The notes under the pieces are model-generated. The model searched no databases. It was not told where the DNA came from and saw only the letters and a list, made by a program, of their open reading frames with translations. Of a stretch of DNA of 39,849 nt, positions 17,180-27,051 are shown piece by piece (the first letter of the stretch is position 1; every line of letters begins with the position of its first letter). The stretch comes from an uncultured Sphingomonas sp. (GTDB lineage: Bacteria; Pseudomonadota; Alphaproteobacteria; Sphingomonadales; Sphingomonadaceae): contig CAJYJW010000032.1 in assembly GCA_913775025.1 (NCBI GenBank), forward strand, positions 1 to 39,849. Reading direction: 5' to 3'. Position numbers and translations under genes: made by a program.

Positions 17180-19891
17180 CTAGCGGAGGGTTTCGGATCG
17201 CGCAACGGGTTTATCGCGTCCGCTGGCGATGCGCATCTTTCCGAGAAAGGCGGGGCCTGCCGCCCGTAGCAGACGATCGACCATGTCATGGCCGAGCTTG
17301 CGATAGCTTTCCCACTGCGCCTCATCGAAGAACTGATCGCTGGTCGCTTGCTGGGGAAAGGAGGGGTTCGCACGGGCGTAGGCGGCTACATCGAGGCTCA
17401 AGGCCGGGATCGGGCGCGGCTTCAGCCACAGGATGATGCAATCCTCTTGCTCTCCGGGAAAATGCGCGCGAAGCAGCAGGGCGAAGCGGCCGGGATCCGC
17501 CAGCCGGTCATGCCAGTCCGCGTCGGGGGCTGCGTTGAGGAAGTAGCGGGCGGCATCGCCCGCGATCTCGCGCATCTCTGCCTCGGGCAGCGGCTCGATC
17601 TCGCCACGCAGATCGAGCCGGGTCTTGCGGACAAGCTGCTCGAGATCCTCGAAGCGGTCGTCGGGATCGGCCCCGCCGTCGCTTACCAGGATGACGCCGA
17701 TACGCCGGTGCAGCAAGGCATAGGCGCCGCTGTTCTCGAAATGCCCGCCATCTGACAGATAGACCCGACGCCACGTGCGGGAATATCGCGCCGTCATCTC
17801 CTCGAATAGGAAGACGAAGGTGTCGAGCCGCCGTCCGATCCAGCGCGAAACAGTCGCCTTGTCTACGCTGGCGATGCGGCCGCCATGATCCCACCAATAG
17901 CCAAGCCGGAGGTTGGCGAAGGTGAGCGTCAACGCGCCGCCAAGCGACGTGAGCCGGCCCATGCCGGACGAGGCCGCCGCGCCCGATATCGCGATCCACT
18001 GCCCGATCGAAAGCGCTTCCGCCTGCGCCGCCCGCAGCGCCCGCCATCCGATCGGCGGCTCGCGATCGACGCTGATCCCATGTGGGCCGAGCAGCAGGGG
18101 CACGCCCTTGCGGTCTCGTTCGGCAATGCGCGATGCGGGCGCGATCGTCTCGTTCAGGGTGACGAGGGTGAGCGGGATGGGGGCGGTGGTGGGTATGGCG
18201 TAGAAAGCACGCGGTTCGATATGGTCGCAGGCGTCGCTTTCCGTCACGCGATGGCTCGCGCCGGTGCCGGGCGCTAGGCGGGCGAGGTTGGACGCGCCAA
18301 GATAGGCCCGCGTCAGCCGCGCGGCGTAGAGCTGATGCAGCGAGGATAGGTTGATAAAGCCCCGCGCCCGTCCCGTCATCGCGATGAGGATCGCGAGGAC
18401 GACGACCAGCGCCACGGTTGGCCTTGGGTCCAGCCCCGGCGCACCCCAGGCCGGTCCGACCCAGAGAACGGCCTGCACCGCGGCATCCACCAGCACCGCG
18501 ATGCCGCCATATAGCATCACGCCCGCGAAAAACATCGCGAGGCGGGCGTGACGCCGGATGATGGCCAACACCCTGCCGCCGGCACGCCCGCCGATCAGCG
18601 TATAAAGGCGATTGACGGCGAGTGCCGCGAGGGGGAGCCCCGCCACCGGGGCGATCCCCAAGACCCCCTCGGCGTTCCCGCCGGTGACATGATCGCGGAC
18701 GGCGAGCGCCAACCCGTCGCAGAGCCCGGCCGCGGCGAGCAGTAACGTCGCTATCCCGGCGGTCGTGAGCCGGGCCGTCAGCAGCCGGCGTATCTCCGCG
18801 GTGGGGTTGGGAAAGCGGCGTCGCGCACGCGTATAGGCCAGCAAGGCGATCGCGGCCGAGCCGGCGATATAAAGCGCCCCTGCCGCAAGGATCGGCCATG
18901 CGGGGATGCCGGCAGTGCGACGAATGGGAAGCGGCAGGCCATGGCTCGGCGCCCAGTCCGAAAGATCCCACAAAGCAAGACCCGTACCCGCCAGCAGCGC
19001 GACGACAGCGGTGGGCAGCGCCACCCATAGCAATCGCCGACGGGAGTCGAGGCGATCATCCACCAGCGCGGCGCCCAGCGGCTGCGGGTTGCTCCGCATA
19101 TTCTCGGTCATCCAATAGGCGAGGCCATAGCCGGCCGCGAAGATCGCGGCGCTGGCGGCCAGCAACAGCCAGGGGCTGAGGTATATCTGTCGCACCATGC
19201 CAGGCGCGCTCGCACCATGCGCTGGCGGCCAGGTCAGCATCGTCGCCCACGCCAACGCGTTGCTCAGGCCCAGCCCACGCGAGAGGCCGTGCAGTAACAG
19301 GGTCACGCCCGCGAACACCCCCGCCACGCCGATCGCGAACACATAGAGCATCGAAAGCCAGTTGCGGACCAGATAGGCGGCGGCGGTGGCGTAGTCGCTC
19401 GGTCCGTTCGGGGCGAGATAGCGGCTGTGCTCGCGCAGCCACCCGATGGGATTGCGGCACCGCCCGCCCGGTCCTGCGATCGTCGCATCCGCCGGTTCGC
19501 TTTCAAGGGCGGCCATGGCAAATGCATGTTGCGCGGCGATGCCGGGCGGAAGCTTGCCTTCGGGATCCTGCCAGCTCGGGCCACGCTGCGCGGGGGGCAG
19601 GAATAGGCCGCGGAGAAAGCCGCCCGTATAGCCGCCGCCCGATACGGTAGACATATAATCGAAGCGCATGAAAAGGTCGTGCGCGACGAGCGCCTGCACC
19701 AGCCCGAGCGAAAGCGTGGCGCTGCGGATGCCCCCGCCGGACAGGGCTATGCCGGCATGGCCGGTGCCGCTCCACCCTTCTGCCACGGCATCCGCCTGCC
19801 GCAGGGCGTCCAGCCGTCCGGCCAACGCCGTGTCGTCGATCGCGGGCTCGGCGCGGAAGCGTACGCCGGTCGCCGTCGTCTTGTCCGTCAT
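17180..19891 (-). CDS. Large patatin-like phospholipase-family membrane protein
   Basis: GIALSGGGIRSATLSLGLVQAL, STVSGGGYTGGFLRG, multiple central TM segments, LSDGGHFENSGAYALLHRR. Confidence 0.8.
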   Translation of the reverse strand: MTDKTTATGVRFRAEPAIDDTALAGRLDALRQADAVAEGWSGTGHAGIALSGGGIRSATLSLGLVQALVAHDLFMRFDYMSTVSGGGYTGGFLRGLFLPPAQRGPSWQDPEGKLPPGIAAQHAFAMAALESEPADATIAGPGGRCRNPIGWLREHSRYLAPNGPSDYATAAAYLVRNWLSMLYVFAIGVAGVFAGVTLLLHGLSRGLGLSNALAWATMLTWPPAHGASAPGMVRQIYLSPWLLLAASAAIFAAGYGLAYWMTENMRSNPQPLGAALVDDRLDSRRRLLWVALPTAVVALLAGTGLALWDLSDWAPSHGLPLPIRRTAGIPAWPILAAGALYIAGSAAIALLAYTRARRRFPNPTAEIRRLLTARLTTAGIATLLLAAAGLCDGLALAVRDHVTGGNAEGVLGIAPVAGLPLAALAVNRLYTLIGGRAGGRVLAIIRRHARLAMFFAGVMLYGGIAVLVDAAVQAVLWVGPAWGAPGLDPRPTVALVVVLAILIAMTGRARGFINLSSLHQLYAARLTRAYLGASNLARLAPGTGASHRVTESDACDHIEPRAFYAIPTTAPIPLTLVTLNETIAPASRIAERDRKGVPLLLGPHGISVDREPPIGWRALRAAQAEALSIGQWIAISGAAASSGMGRLTSLGGALTLTFANLRLGYWWDHGGRIASVDKATVSRWIGRRLDTFVFLFEEMTARYSRTWRRVYLSDGGHFENSGAYALLHRRIGVILVSDGGADPDDRFEDLEQLVRKTRLDLRGEIEPLPEAEMREIAGDAARYFLNAAPDADWHDRLADPGRFALLLRAHFPGEQEDCIILWLKPRPIPALSLDVAAYARANPSFPQQATSDQFFDEAQWESYRKLGHDMVDRLLRAAGPAFLGKMRIASGRDKPVARSETLR

Positions 19892-20041
19892 GCCGCCCCC
19901 CGCGTCGCCCGGTTCGCTACCCTGATCGGCGGTTTCCTACGTTGCAATTCGGGAACGTCGCCAAATCGCTCGGCATTCCCTCGTTTCGCCATGAAGAATA
20001 TGCCGCTACGAGGAGCGGAATAGCCTATCGGGAGTGCCGTC

Positions 20042-20575
20042 ATGAAAACCCTGCTCGCCGCCGTCGCCGCCCTTGGCCTCGCCACGCCCGTGCTCGCCGC
20101 GCTGCCGGTGGGGGCGAACGCGCCCGATTTCGCCACGCAGGCGTCGCTTGCGGGCAAGCCGTTCGCCTTCCGCCTGTCGCAGGCGCTGCGCAAAGGGCCG
20201 GTGGTGCTCTATTTCTTCCCGGCCGCCTTCACATCCGGCTGCACGGTGGAGGCGCATGAGTTCGCCGAGGCGACCGATGCGTTCAACAAGCTGGGGGCGA
20301 CCGTGATCGGTATCTCGGCGGACGATATCGCCACGCTCAACAAATTCTCGGTCAGCGAATGCCGCAACAAGTTCGCGGTCGCCTCCGCCAGCCCGGCCGT
20401 CATCAAGGCGTATGACGTGAAGCTGCCGGTGATCGCAAAGTCGAACCGTACCTCCTTCGTGATCGCGCCCGACGGCAAGATCATCTACGCTTATTCGGCA
20501 CTCGGGCCGGCAGGCCATGTCTCCGGCACGATGGAGGCGGTGAAGGCGTGGGCCGCCGCCCATCCGAAGCGCTGA
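20042..20575 (+). CDS. Exported peroxiredoxin (AhpC/TSA family)
   Basis: Signal peptide MKTLLAAVAALGLATPVLA; PVVLYFFPAAFTSGCTVEAHEF; ISADDIATLNKFS. Confidence 0.88.
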   Translation: MKTLLAAVAALGLATPVLAALPVGANAPDFATQASLAGKPFAFRLSQALRKGPVVLYFFPAAFTSGCTVEAHEFAEATDAFNKLGATVIGISADDIATLNKFSVSECRNKFAVASASPAVIKAYDVKLPVIAKSNRTSFVIAPDGKIIYAYSALGPAGHVSGTMEAVKAWAAAHPKR

Positions 20576-20598
20576 CCGCACCCTTTCGAGGACAGGAA

Positions 20599-21351
20599 AT
20601 GACTGATATCGCGCTGGTGACTGGTGCCAGCTCCGGCTTCGGCGCGGCGATCGCCCGGCGCTTTGTGGGCGAGGGGCGGCGCGTGATCGCCGCCGCCCGC
20701 CGGGTGGAGCGGCTTGACGCGCTGGCGGCCGAGCTTGGCGATGCGCTTTTGCCGCTGCCGCTGGACGTGACGGACGCGGAGGCGGTGGCCGCTCTGCCGG
20801 GAGCGCTGCCCGATGGCTGGCGCGATGTCGCGATCCTCGTCAACAATGCCGGGCTCGCGCTCGGCACCGCGCCCGCGCAGGAGGCACGGCTGGACGAGTG
20901 GGAGCGGATGATCGCCACCAACGTCACCGGCCTTACCCGGATGACGCACGCGTTGCTGCCCGGCATGGTCGCGCGGGGGGCGGGGCATGTCGTGATGCTG
21001 GGGTCGGTCGCGGCGAACTATCCGTACCCCGGTGGCAATGTGTACGGGGGCACCAAGGCGTTCGTGCAGCAGTTCGCGCTGGGGCTGAAATCCGATCTGG
21101 TCGGTACAGGCGTGCGGGTGACGGACATCCAGCCCGGCCTGTGCGGCGGCACCGAATTCTCACAGGTAAGGATGGGTGGCGATGCCGCGAAGGCGGCGGC
21201 GGTCTATGCCGGCACCACGCCCCTCTCTGCCGATGATGTGGCGGAGGCGGTGTCCTGGGTCGTCGGCCTGCCCGCCAACCTCAACATCAACCGGCTGGAG
21301 ATGATGCCCGGCGTGCAGGGCGCCGGCCCGTTTCGGATAGCGCGCGACTGA
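20599..21351 (+). CDS. SDR oxidoreductase, YdfG-like
   Basis: IALVTGASSGFGAAIARRF, ILVNNAGLALG, YGGTKAFVQQFALGLKSDL, NINRLEMMP. Confidence 0.92.
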   Translation: MTDIALVTGASSGFGAAIARRFVGEGRRVIAAARRVERLDALAAELGDALLPLPLDVTDAEAVAALPGALPDGWRDVAILVNNAGLALGTAPAQEARLDEWERMIATNVTGLTRMTHALLPGMVARGAGHVVMLGSVAANYPYPGGNVYGGTKAFVQQFALGLKSDLVGTGVRVTDIQPGLCGGTEFSQVRMGGDAAKAAAVYAGTTPLSADDVAEAVSWVVGLPANLNINRLEMMPGVQGAGPFRIARD

Positions 21352-22634
21352 TGGGGGCGGCACGGGCGGGCGGGGCATCCACCCGGCGGATATTGGGCGC
21401 GAGCCTCGTCGGCACGGCGGTCGAGTTCTACGATTTCTATATCTATGCGACTGCCGCTTCGCTGGTGTTCGGGCCGTTGTTCTTTCCGGCGTCTTCGCCA
21501 TCGGCGCAATTGCTCGCTGCCTACGCCAGCTTCGGCCTCGCCTTCCTCGCCCGCCCTCTGGGGGCGAGCGTGTTCGGCCATTTTGGCGATCGGGTCGGGC
21601 GCAAGTCCACACTGGTCGCTTCGCTGCTCACGATGGGCGGCTGCACCACGGCGATCGCCTTCCTGCCAACCTACGGGCAGCTCGGCTGGTGGGCGCCGCT
21701 GCTCCTCTGCCTGTTGCGGTTCGGCCAGGGTTTCGGCCTCGGCGGAGAGTGGGGTGGGGCGGCGCTGCTTGCGGTGGAAAACGCGCCGCCGGGATGGCGG
21801 GCGCGCTTCGGCATGGTGCCGCAATTGGGGGCGCCGGTCGGTTTCATCGCGGCGAACGGCCTGTTCCTGATCCTCGGCGTGAGGCTGACGCCGGAGCAGT
21901 TCCGCGACTGGGGCTGGCGGTTGCCGTTCCTCGCCAGCGCGCTGCTCGTCGGCGTCGGCCTGTGGGTGCGCCTGAAGCTGACGGAGACACCGGTCTTTGC
22001 CGCAGCATTGGCCGAAGCGCCGCCGCCGAAGGTGCCGCTGGCCGAGGTGTTGCGCCATCATCTGCGTGAGGCGATCGCCGGGACCTTCGCCGTCGTCGCC
22101 TGCTTCGCCATCTTCTATATCGCGACGGCCTTCGCGCTGGGATATGGCACCACCACGCTCGCGATCCCGCGCGAGACGTTCCTCGGGCTGCAACTCGGCG
22201 CGATCCTGTTCATGGCCGCCGGCATCGTCGCGGCGGGCTGGCTGGCCGACCGGACGAACCCGCGCGGCGTGCTGATGGCGGGGTGCATCGGCACGATTCT
22301 GTCCGGCTTCCTGCTCGCGCCGCTGCTGGGGGGCGGATCGCCGGTCGCGATCTTCGCCTTTCTAAGCGTCGCATTGCTGGTGATGGGGTTCGTCTATGGC
22401 CCGCTCGGCGCGTGGCTGCCGGGGCTGTTTCCGGCGCACGTGCGCTACACGGGCGCATCGATGGCGTTCAACCTCGGCGGCATCATCGGCGGCGCGCTGG
22501 CCCCTATCGTATCGCAGGCGCTGGCCGATCGGGGCGGCCTGCCGCTGGTCGGCGTATATCTGGGCGTGGCGGGGGTAATCAGCCTCGCGGCTCTCGCGAG
22601 CCTTCAGAAACGCGCGCCCGATCCCGCCGGTTGA
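21351..22634 (+). CDS. MFS transporter, metabolite:H+ symporter (MHS) type
   Basis: GTAVEFYDFYIYATAASLVFGPLFFP, GHFGDRVGRKSTL, RFGQGFGLGGEWGGAALLAVENAPP; many TM segments. Confidence 0.93.
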   Translation: MGAARAGGASTRRILGASLVGTAVEFYDFYIYATAASLVFGPLFFPASSPSAQLLAAYASFGLAFLARPLGASVFGHFGDRVGRKSTLVASLLTMGGCTTAIAFLPTYGQLGWWAPLLLCLLRFGQGFGLGGEWGGAALLAVENAPPGWRARFGMVPQLGAPVGFIAANGLFLILGVRLTPEQFRDWGWRLPFLASALLVGVGLWVRLKLTETPVFAAALAEAPPPKVPLAEVLRHHLREAIAGTFAVVACFAIFYIATAFALGYGTTTLAIPRETFLGLQLGAILFMAAGIVAAGWLADRTNPRGVLMAGCIGTILSGFLLAPLLGGGSPVAIFAFLSVALLVMGFVYGPLGAWLPGLFPAHVRYTGASMAFNLGGIIGGALAPIVSQALADRGGLPLVGVYLGVAGVISLAALASLQKRAPDPAG

Positions 22635-22700
22635 CATGTTGCCGGGGCGGTGCGGTTGCGCTAGGCGGGGCTGCTTTTTCGAGGGACTCCGAGCGACCGC

Positions 22701-23417
22701 ATGACCGCGTCCATCGCGCTGGTCGACGACGACCGCAACATCCTGACCTCCGTCTCGATCGCGCTGCAATCGGAAGGCTTCGTCGTGCGCGTCTATTCGG
22801 ACAGCGAGGCGGCGTTGAAGGCGCTGACCGACAATCCGCCCGATCTGGCGGTGCTGGACATCAAGATGCCCCGCATGGACGGGATGGAGCTGCTTCGCCG
22901 CCTGCGCGAACGAAGCGTTCTGCCGGCGATCTTTCTCACCTCCAAGGATGATGAGCTGGACGAGGCGCTAGGCCTCGCCATGGGGGCGGACGACTATATC
23001 ACCAAGCCGTTCAGCCAGCGCCTGCTGATCGCCCGCATCCGCGCGATCCTGCGCCGCGCCGAGGCGCGCGCCGTGCCGGTGGGGGAGGAAACGTCCACCC
23101 CCGCCGCCGATCCGGTGGTACGCGGCCGGCTGAAGCTGGATCCCGCCCGCCACCGGGTGGAGTGGAACGGGCAGGATGTGACGCTGACCGTCACCGAATT
23201 CCTGATCCTCGACGCGCTGGCGCAGCGCCCCGGCTTCGTGAAATCGCGCGATCAGCTGATGGATGCCGCCTATCAGGACGACGTCTATGTCGATGACCGC
23301 ACGATCGACAGCCATATCAAACGGTTACGACGCAAGTTTCGCAGCGTGGATGATGGCTTCAAGGCGATCGAGACGTTGTACGGCGTCGGCTATCGTTTCT
23401 CCGAGGATGCGACGTGA
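22701..23417 (+). CDS. chvI: Response regulator, ChvI-like (OmpR family)
   Basis: [45 protein letters not shown], winged helix [17 protein letters not shown]; synteny with the following genes. Confidence 0.88.
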   Translation: MTASIALVDDDRNILTSVSIALQSEGFVVRVYSDSEAALKALTDNPPDLAVLDIKMPRMDGMELLRRLRERSVLPAIFLTSKDDELDEALGLAMGADDYITKPFSQRLLIARIRAILRRAEARAVPVGEETSTPAADPVVRGRLKLDPARHRVEWNGQDVTLTVTEFLILDALAQRPGFVKSRDQLMDAAYQDDVYVDDRTIDSHIKRLRRKFRSVDDGFKAIETLYGVGYRFSEDAT

Positions 23418-23429
23418 GCGGGCAGGGCA

Positions 23430-24995
23430 ATGCCCCGCACCTTTGAGGAGCGTGATCTGGCGCTCGCCTGGTCGGGCCGCTGGTCCCTCACCACCCGTAT
23501 CCTCGCGGTCAACATCTTCGCGTTGGCGATGCTGGCGGGCGGTTTCTTCTATCTGGACAGCTACCGCACGCAGATAATCGATCGGCGGCTGGAGCAGGCG
23601 GTGATCGAGACGCGGCTGGTGGCGCAGGCCACCGCGTCTGCCGACCCCGAGGAGCGCCTGCCCCTTCTCGCACAGTTGGGCAACCTCACCCACACCAGAT
23701 TCCGCCTGTACACGCGCGCCGAGGCGCCGCCCGTCGACAGTTGGTCGATCTCCGCACCGACCTACGAATTGCGCGATCCATCGCAGGAGCCGTTTCAGCG
23801 CCGCGCGGCGCGCTTTCTCGATCGGGTGATCGATACGGTGGTCGATGCGGACCGGCCGGCGACGTTCAATGAACCCGCGCTGGACCGGCTCTCGGCGTGG
23901 CCGGAGGCTCTCCTCGCCCGCGCCCAAGGCCGCACCGTCAGCGAGTTGCGCCGCGCGCCGGAGCGTACGCCGTTCATCTCCGTCGCGACGCCGATGCCGG
24001 GGATGCCGGGCGCGGTGATGCTGGCGACGGACAATGCCCGCGACATCGTGCGCGTCGTGCGCGCCGAACGGCTGCGGCTGGGTATCGTGCTGGCGATGGT
24101 GGTGGCCGCCTCGATCCTGCTGTCCCTGTTTCTCGCGCGTACGATCGTGCGACCGCTTCGCCGGCTGGCGCGCGCCGCGCATCGCGTGCGGTTGGGCCGT
24201 GCGCGCGAGGTGACGGTGCCGCGCCTGCCCAGCCGGCGGGACGAGATCGGCCTGCTGGCGCGCGCGCTTTCAGACATGAGCATGGCGCTGCGCCAGAGGA
24301 TCGATGCCACCGAGGCATTCGCCGCCGATGTGACGCACGAGCTGAAGAATCCGCTCGCCTCCCTCCGCTCGGCCGTGGAAAGCATGGGGCGCATTTCGGA
24401 CGATGGCTTGCGTGAGCAGTTGCTGGAGGTGATCCGCGACGACGTACGCCGGCTCGACCGCCTCATCACCGATATCGCCGATGCCTCGCGGCTGGACGCC
24501 CAGCTTTCGCGCGCGCGTTTCGAGACGGTCGATCTCGGCCCGATGATCGAGGGGCTGGTGGCGGAGCGGGAGGCGCGGGGGGAGAACCATGGCGTCCGCC
24601 TCGCCTTCGCCCGGCCCCATGCGGGCACGGCGGTGGTGCTGGGCGACGGATCGCGGCTGACGCGGGTGGTCGCCAACCTGATCGATAACGCCATATCCTT
24701 CTCGCCGCCGGGCGGCCTCGTCCAGATCGCCGCCACGCGCGACGGCGATCGTATATTGGTGCGGGTGGACGATGAGGGGCCGGGCGTTCCCCCGCCGGCG
24801 CGCGAGGCGATCTTCAACCGTTTCCACAGCATTCGTCCGGAGGGGGAGGCCTTCGGCCGCCACAGCGGCCTGGGGCTGGCCATCGCAAAGGCGATCGTGG
24901 AGGCGCATAACGGCACGATCGACGTGGAGGATCGCGACGACGATTGCTCCGGCGCGCGCTTCCTCGTTCGCCTGCCGGTCGCGCCGGAGCGATGA
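23430..24995 (+). CDS. chvG: Sensor histidine kinase, ChvG-like
   Basis: Two TM segments, HAMP, H-box FAADVTHELKNPLASLRSAVE, NLIDNAISFSPP, GEAFGRHSGLGLAIAKAIVEAH. Confidence 0.9.
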   Translation: MPRTFEERDLALAWSGRWSLTTRILAVNIFALAMLAGGFFYLDSYRTQIIDRRLEQAVIETRLVAQATASADPEERLPLLAQLGNLTHTRFRLYTRAEAPPVDSWSISAPTYELRDPSQEPFQRRAARFLDRVIDTVVDADRPATFNEPALDRLSAWPEALLARAQGRTVSELRRAPERTPFISVATPMPGMPGAVMLATDNARDIVRVVRAERLRLGIVLAMVVAASILLSLFLARTIVRPLRRLARAAHRVRLGRAREVTVPRLPSRRDEIGLLARALSDMSMALRQRIDATEAFAADVTHELKNPLASLRSAVESMGRISDDGLREQLLEVIRDDVRRLDRLITDIADASRLDAQLSRARFETVDLGPMIEGLVAEREARGENHGVRLAFARPHAGTAVVLGDGSRLTRVVANLIDNAISFSPPGGLVQIAATRDGDRILVRVDDEGPGVPPPAREAIFNRFHSIRPEGEAFGRHSGLGLAIAKAIVEAHNGTIDVEDRDDDCSGARFLVRLPVAPER

Positions 24996-25423
24996 GCAGC
25001 ATCATGATCCATGCGACGACGGTGGCCTTCCGCCGGGCAGGGGCGTGGCGCGCCGTGCTGCTGACCGGCCGGTCGGGCAGCGGCAAGTCGGATCTGGCGC
25101 TGCGCCTGATCGATCGGGGCGCGATGCTGGTGGCCGACGATTATACCGATCTGCGCGCCTTCGATGGGCGTCTGCTCGCAATGCCCCCGGCACGGATCGC
25201 CGGCCGGATCGAGATACGTGGCCTCGGCATCGTAACCCTGCCGCATAAAGCCGAAGCGGAGGTCTCGCTGGTCGCCGTCCTCGACGTTCCGCCGGAGCGC
25301 ATGCCCGAACCGGACGCCGTGACGCTCGCGGGCGTGGCGCTGCCGCGCGTGGCCCTGGCTCCGTTCGAGGCGTCCGCGCCGATCAAGCTGGAGCGGGCGC
25401 TGGATCTGGGGGGCGTCGCATGA
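24992..25423 (+). CDS. hprK: HPr kinase/phosphorylase, short alphaproteobacterial form
   Basis: P-loop LLTGRSGSGKSDLALRLIDRGAMLVADD; GRIEIRGLGI; ATGA overlaps both sides. Confidence 0.9.
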   Translation: MSSIMIHATTVAFRRAGAWRAVLLTGRSGSGKSDLALRLIDRGAMLVADDYTDLRAFDGRLLAMPPARIAGRIEIRGLGIVTLPHKAEAEVSLVAVLDVPPERMPEPDAVTLAGVALPRVALAPFEASAPIKLERALDLGGVA

Positions 25424-26355
25424 GCGGGCGGACGGCTCCGCGCATCCTGTTCGTCACCGGCCTGTCGGGCGCGGGCAAGTCCACCGCGCTGCATACGCTG
25501 GAGGATCTCGGCTGGGAGGTGGTCGACAATCTGCCGCTGCCGTTGATCGATCGCTTGCTGGCGGTGCCGCCGACCGATGACGACGGGGACCGCCCGCTCG
25601 CGGTCGGCATCGATGCGCGTACGCGCGGGTTCGACGCTTGGGCGTTGCTGCACCGCGCGGCTCGGCTGCGCGATGAGGGCCAGCGCGCGGTGGAAATCTT
25701 GCTGCTCGACTGTGCCGGAATGGAACTGTCGCGGCGTTTCTCCGAGACCCGGCGGCGTCACCCGCTGGCGCTGGATCGCCCGGTCGCCGATGGCATCGCG
25801 CAGGAGCGCGCCTTGCTGGAGCCGGTGCGGCGCGCCGCCGATCACATCATCGATACCACCACCACGACGACCAATGCCCTCCAGCAGGAAATACGGCGGC
25901 GTTTCGGCATGGCGACGGATGCGGCGCCGACGTTGACCGTCATGTCGTTCGGCTTCGCGCGCGGAGTGCCGCGCGAGACGGATCTGCTGTTCGACATGCG
26001 ATTTCTGCGCAACCCCCACTGGGACCCCGCCTTGCGCCCGCTGACCGGGCTGGATGCCGATGTCAGCGCCTATGTCGCGGCCGATCCGGCCTATGCCGAG
26101 GCGATGGAGCGGATCGAGGGGCTGATGCTGCTGTTGCTCCCGCGCTACGCCGGGGAGGGAAAGTCCTACGTCACGGTCGCGATCGGCTGCACCGGCGGGC
26201 GTCATCGCTCCGTTCACGTGGCGGAGCGTTTGGCCACCCGGTTGCGCGACGCGGGATTTTCGCCCACCGTAGTACATCGCGACATGCCGGCTGGCCCCGA
26301 TTCATCACGGGGCGCGCGGCGTGGGCTGGGGGCCGGAACAGATTCGGATGTATAG
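25420..26355 (+). CDS. rapZ: RNase adapter RapZ / nucleotide-binding YvcJ family
   Basis: FVTGLSGAGKSTALHTLEDLGWEVVDNLP; FGFARGVPRETDLLFDMRFLRNPHWDPALRPLTG; AIGCTGGRHRSVHVAERLA. Confidence 0.95.
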   Translation: MSGRTAPRILFVTGLSGAGKSTALHTLEDLGWEVVDNLPLPLIDRLLAVPPTDDDGDRPLAVGIDARTRGFDAWALLHRAARLRDEGQRAVEILLLDCAGMELSRRFSETRRRHPLALDRPVADGIAQERALLEPVRRAADHIIDTTTTTTNALQQEIRRRFGMATDAAPTLTVMSFGFARGVPRETDLLFDMRFLRNPHWDPALRPLTGLDADVSAYVAADPAYAEAMERIEGLMLLLLPRYAGEGKSYVTVAIGCTGGRHRSVHVAERLATRLRDAGFSPTVVHRDMPAGPDSSRGARRGLGAGTDSDV

Positions 26356-26763
26356 ATGATCGGTTTGGTGCTGGTGACGCATGGTCGGCTGGCGGCGGAG
26401 TTCGTCGTCGCGATGGAGCATGTGGTCGGGCCGCAGGCGGCGATCGAGCCGATCTGCATCGGGCCGGAGGATGACATGGAGGTGCGCCGCGCCGATATCG
26501 CGCGCGCGGTCGCGGCGGTCGAGGACGGATCGGGCGTTATCGTGCTGACCGACCTGTTCGGCGGCACGCCTTCCAACCTCGCCATCTCCCTGATGGAGCC
26601 GGGCCGCGTCGAGGTGATCGCGGGGATCAACCTGCCGATGCTTATTCGCTTGGAGGGGGCGAGGAAGATGATGAACGTGAAGGCGGCGGTGGCGGCCGCG
26701 CGAGAGGCCGGGCGGAAATATATATCGGTTGCATCCGAGGTTCTGGGCGAGGCGGCGGCATGA
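26356..26763 (+). CDS. PTS EIIA component, mannose type
   Basis: LVLVTHGRLAAEFVVAMEHVVG (phospho-His region); VIVLTDLFGGTPSNLAISLM. Confidence 0.93.
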   Translation: MIGLVLVTHGRLAAEFVVAMEHVVGPQAAIEPICIGPEDDMEVRRADIARAVAAVEDGSGVIVLTDLFGGTPSNLAISLMEPGRVEVIAGINLPMLIRLEGARKMMNVKAAVAAAREAGRKYISVASEVLGEAAA

Positions 26764-27032
26764 GCGATATCGAACGGATGGTCCAGATCACCAACCGGCG
26801 CGGCCTGCACGCGCGGGCCAGTGCGAAGTTCGTCACCCTCGCCAGCGGGCAGGCGGCGGATATCGAGGTTGAGAAGGACGGATCGCGCGTCGCCGGCACC
26901 TCGATCATGGGGCTGATGATGCTGGGGGCCGCCATGGGGGACAGCATCCGCATTTCCGCCAAGGGCGCGGATGCCGAGCGCGCGGTCGTGGCGCTGGTCG
27001 AGCTGGTCGAGGCCAAGTTCGGCGAGGAGTGA
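26760..27032 (+). CDS. ptsH: HPr family phosphocarrier protein
   Basis: VQITNRRGLHARASAKFVTLAS (His15 motif); GTSIMGLMMLGAAMGDSIRI. Confidence 0.95.
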   Translation: MSDIERMVQITNRRGLHARASAKFVTLASGQAADIEVEKDGSRVAGTSIMGLMMLGAAMGDSIRISAKGADAERAVVALVELVEAKFGEE

Positions 27033-27051
27033 TCCCGCCGGCCTACCCGTC

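Noticed and set aside
17508-19028. 506-aa minus-strand ORF
   Set aside because: Same strand, alternate frame of the large patatin gene; Arg/Gly/Ala-rich out-of-frame reading
23795-25246. 483-aa minus-strand ORF
   Set aside because: Antisense to chvG and hprK; Ser/Arg-rich shadow ORF
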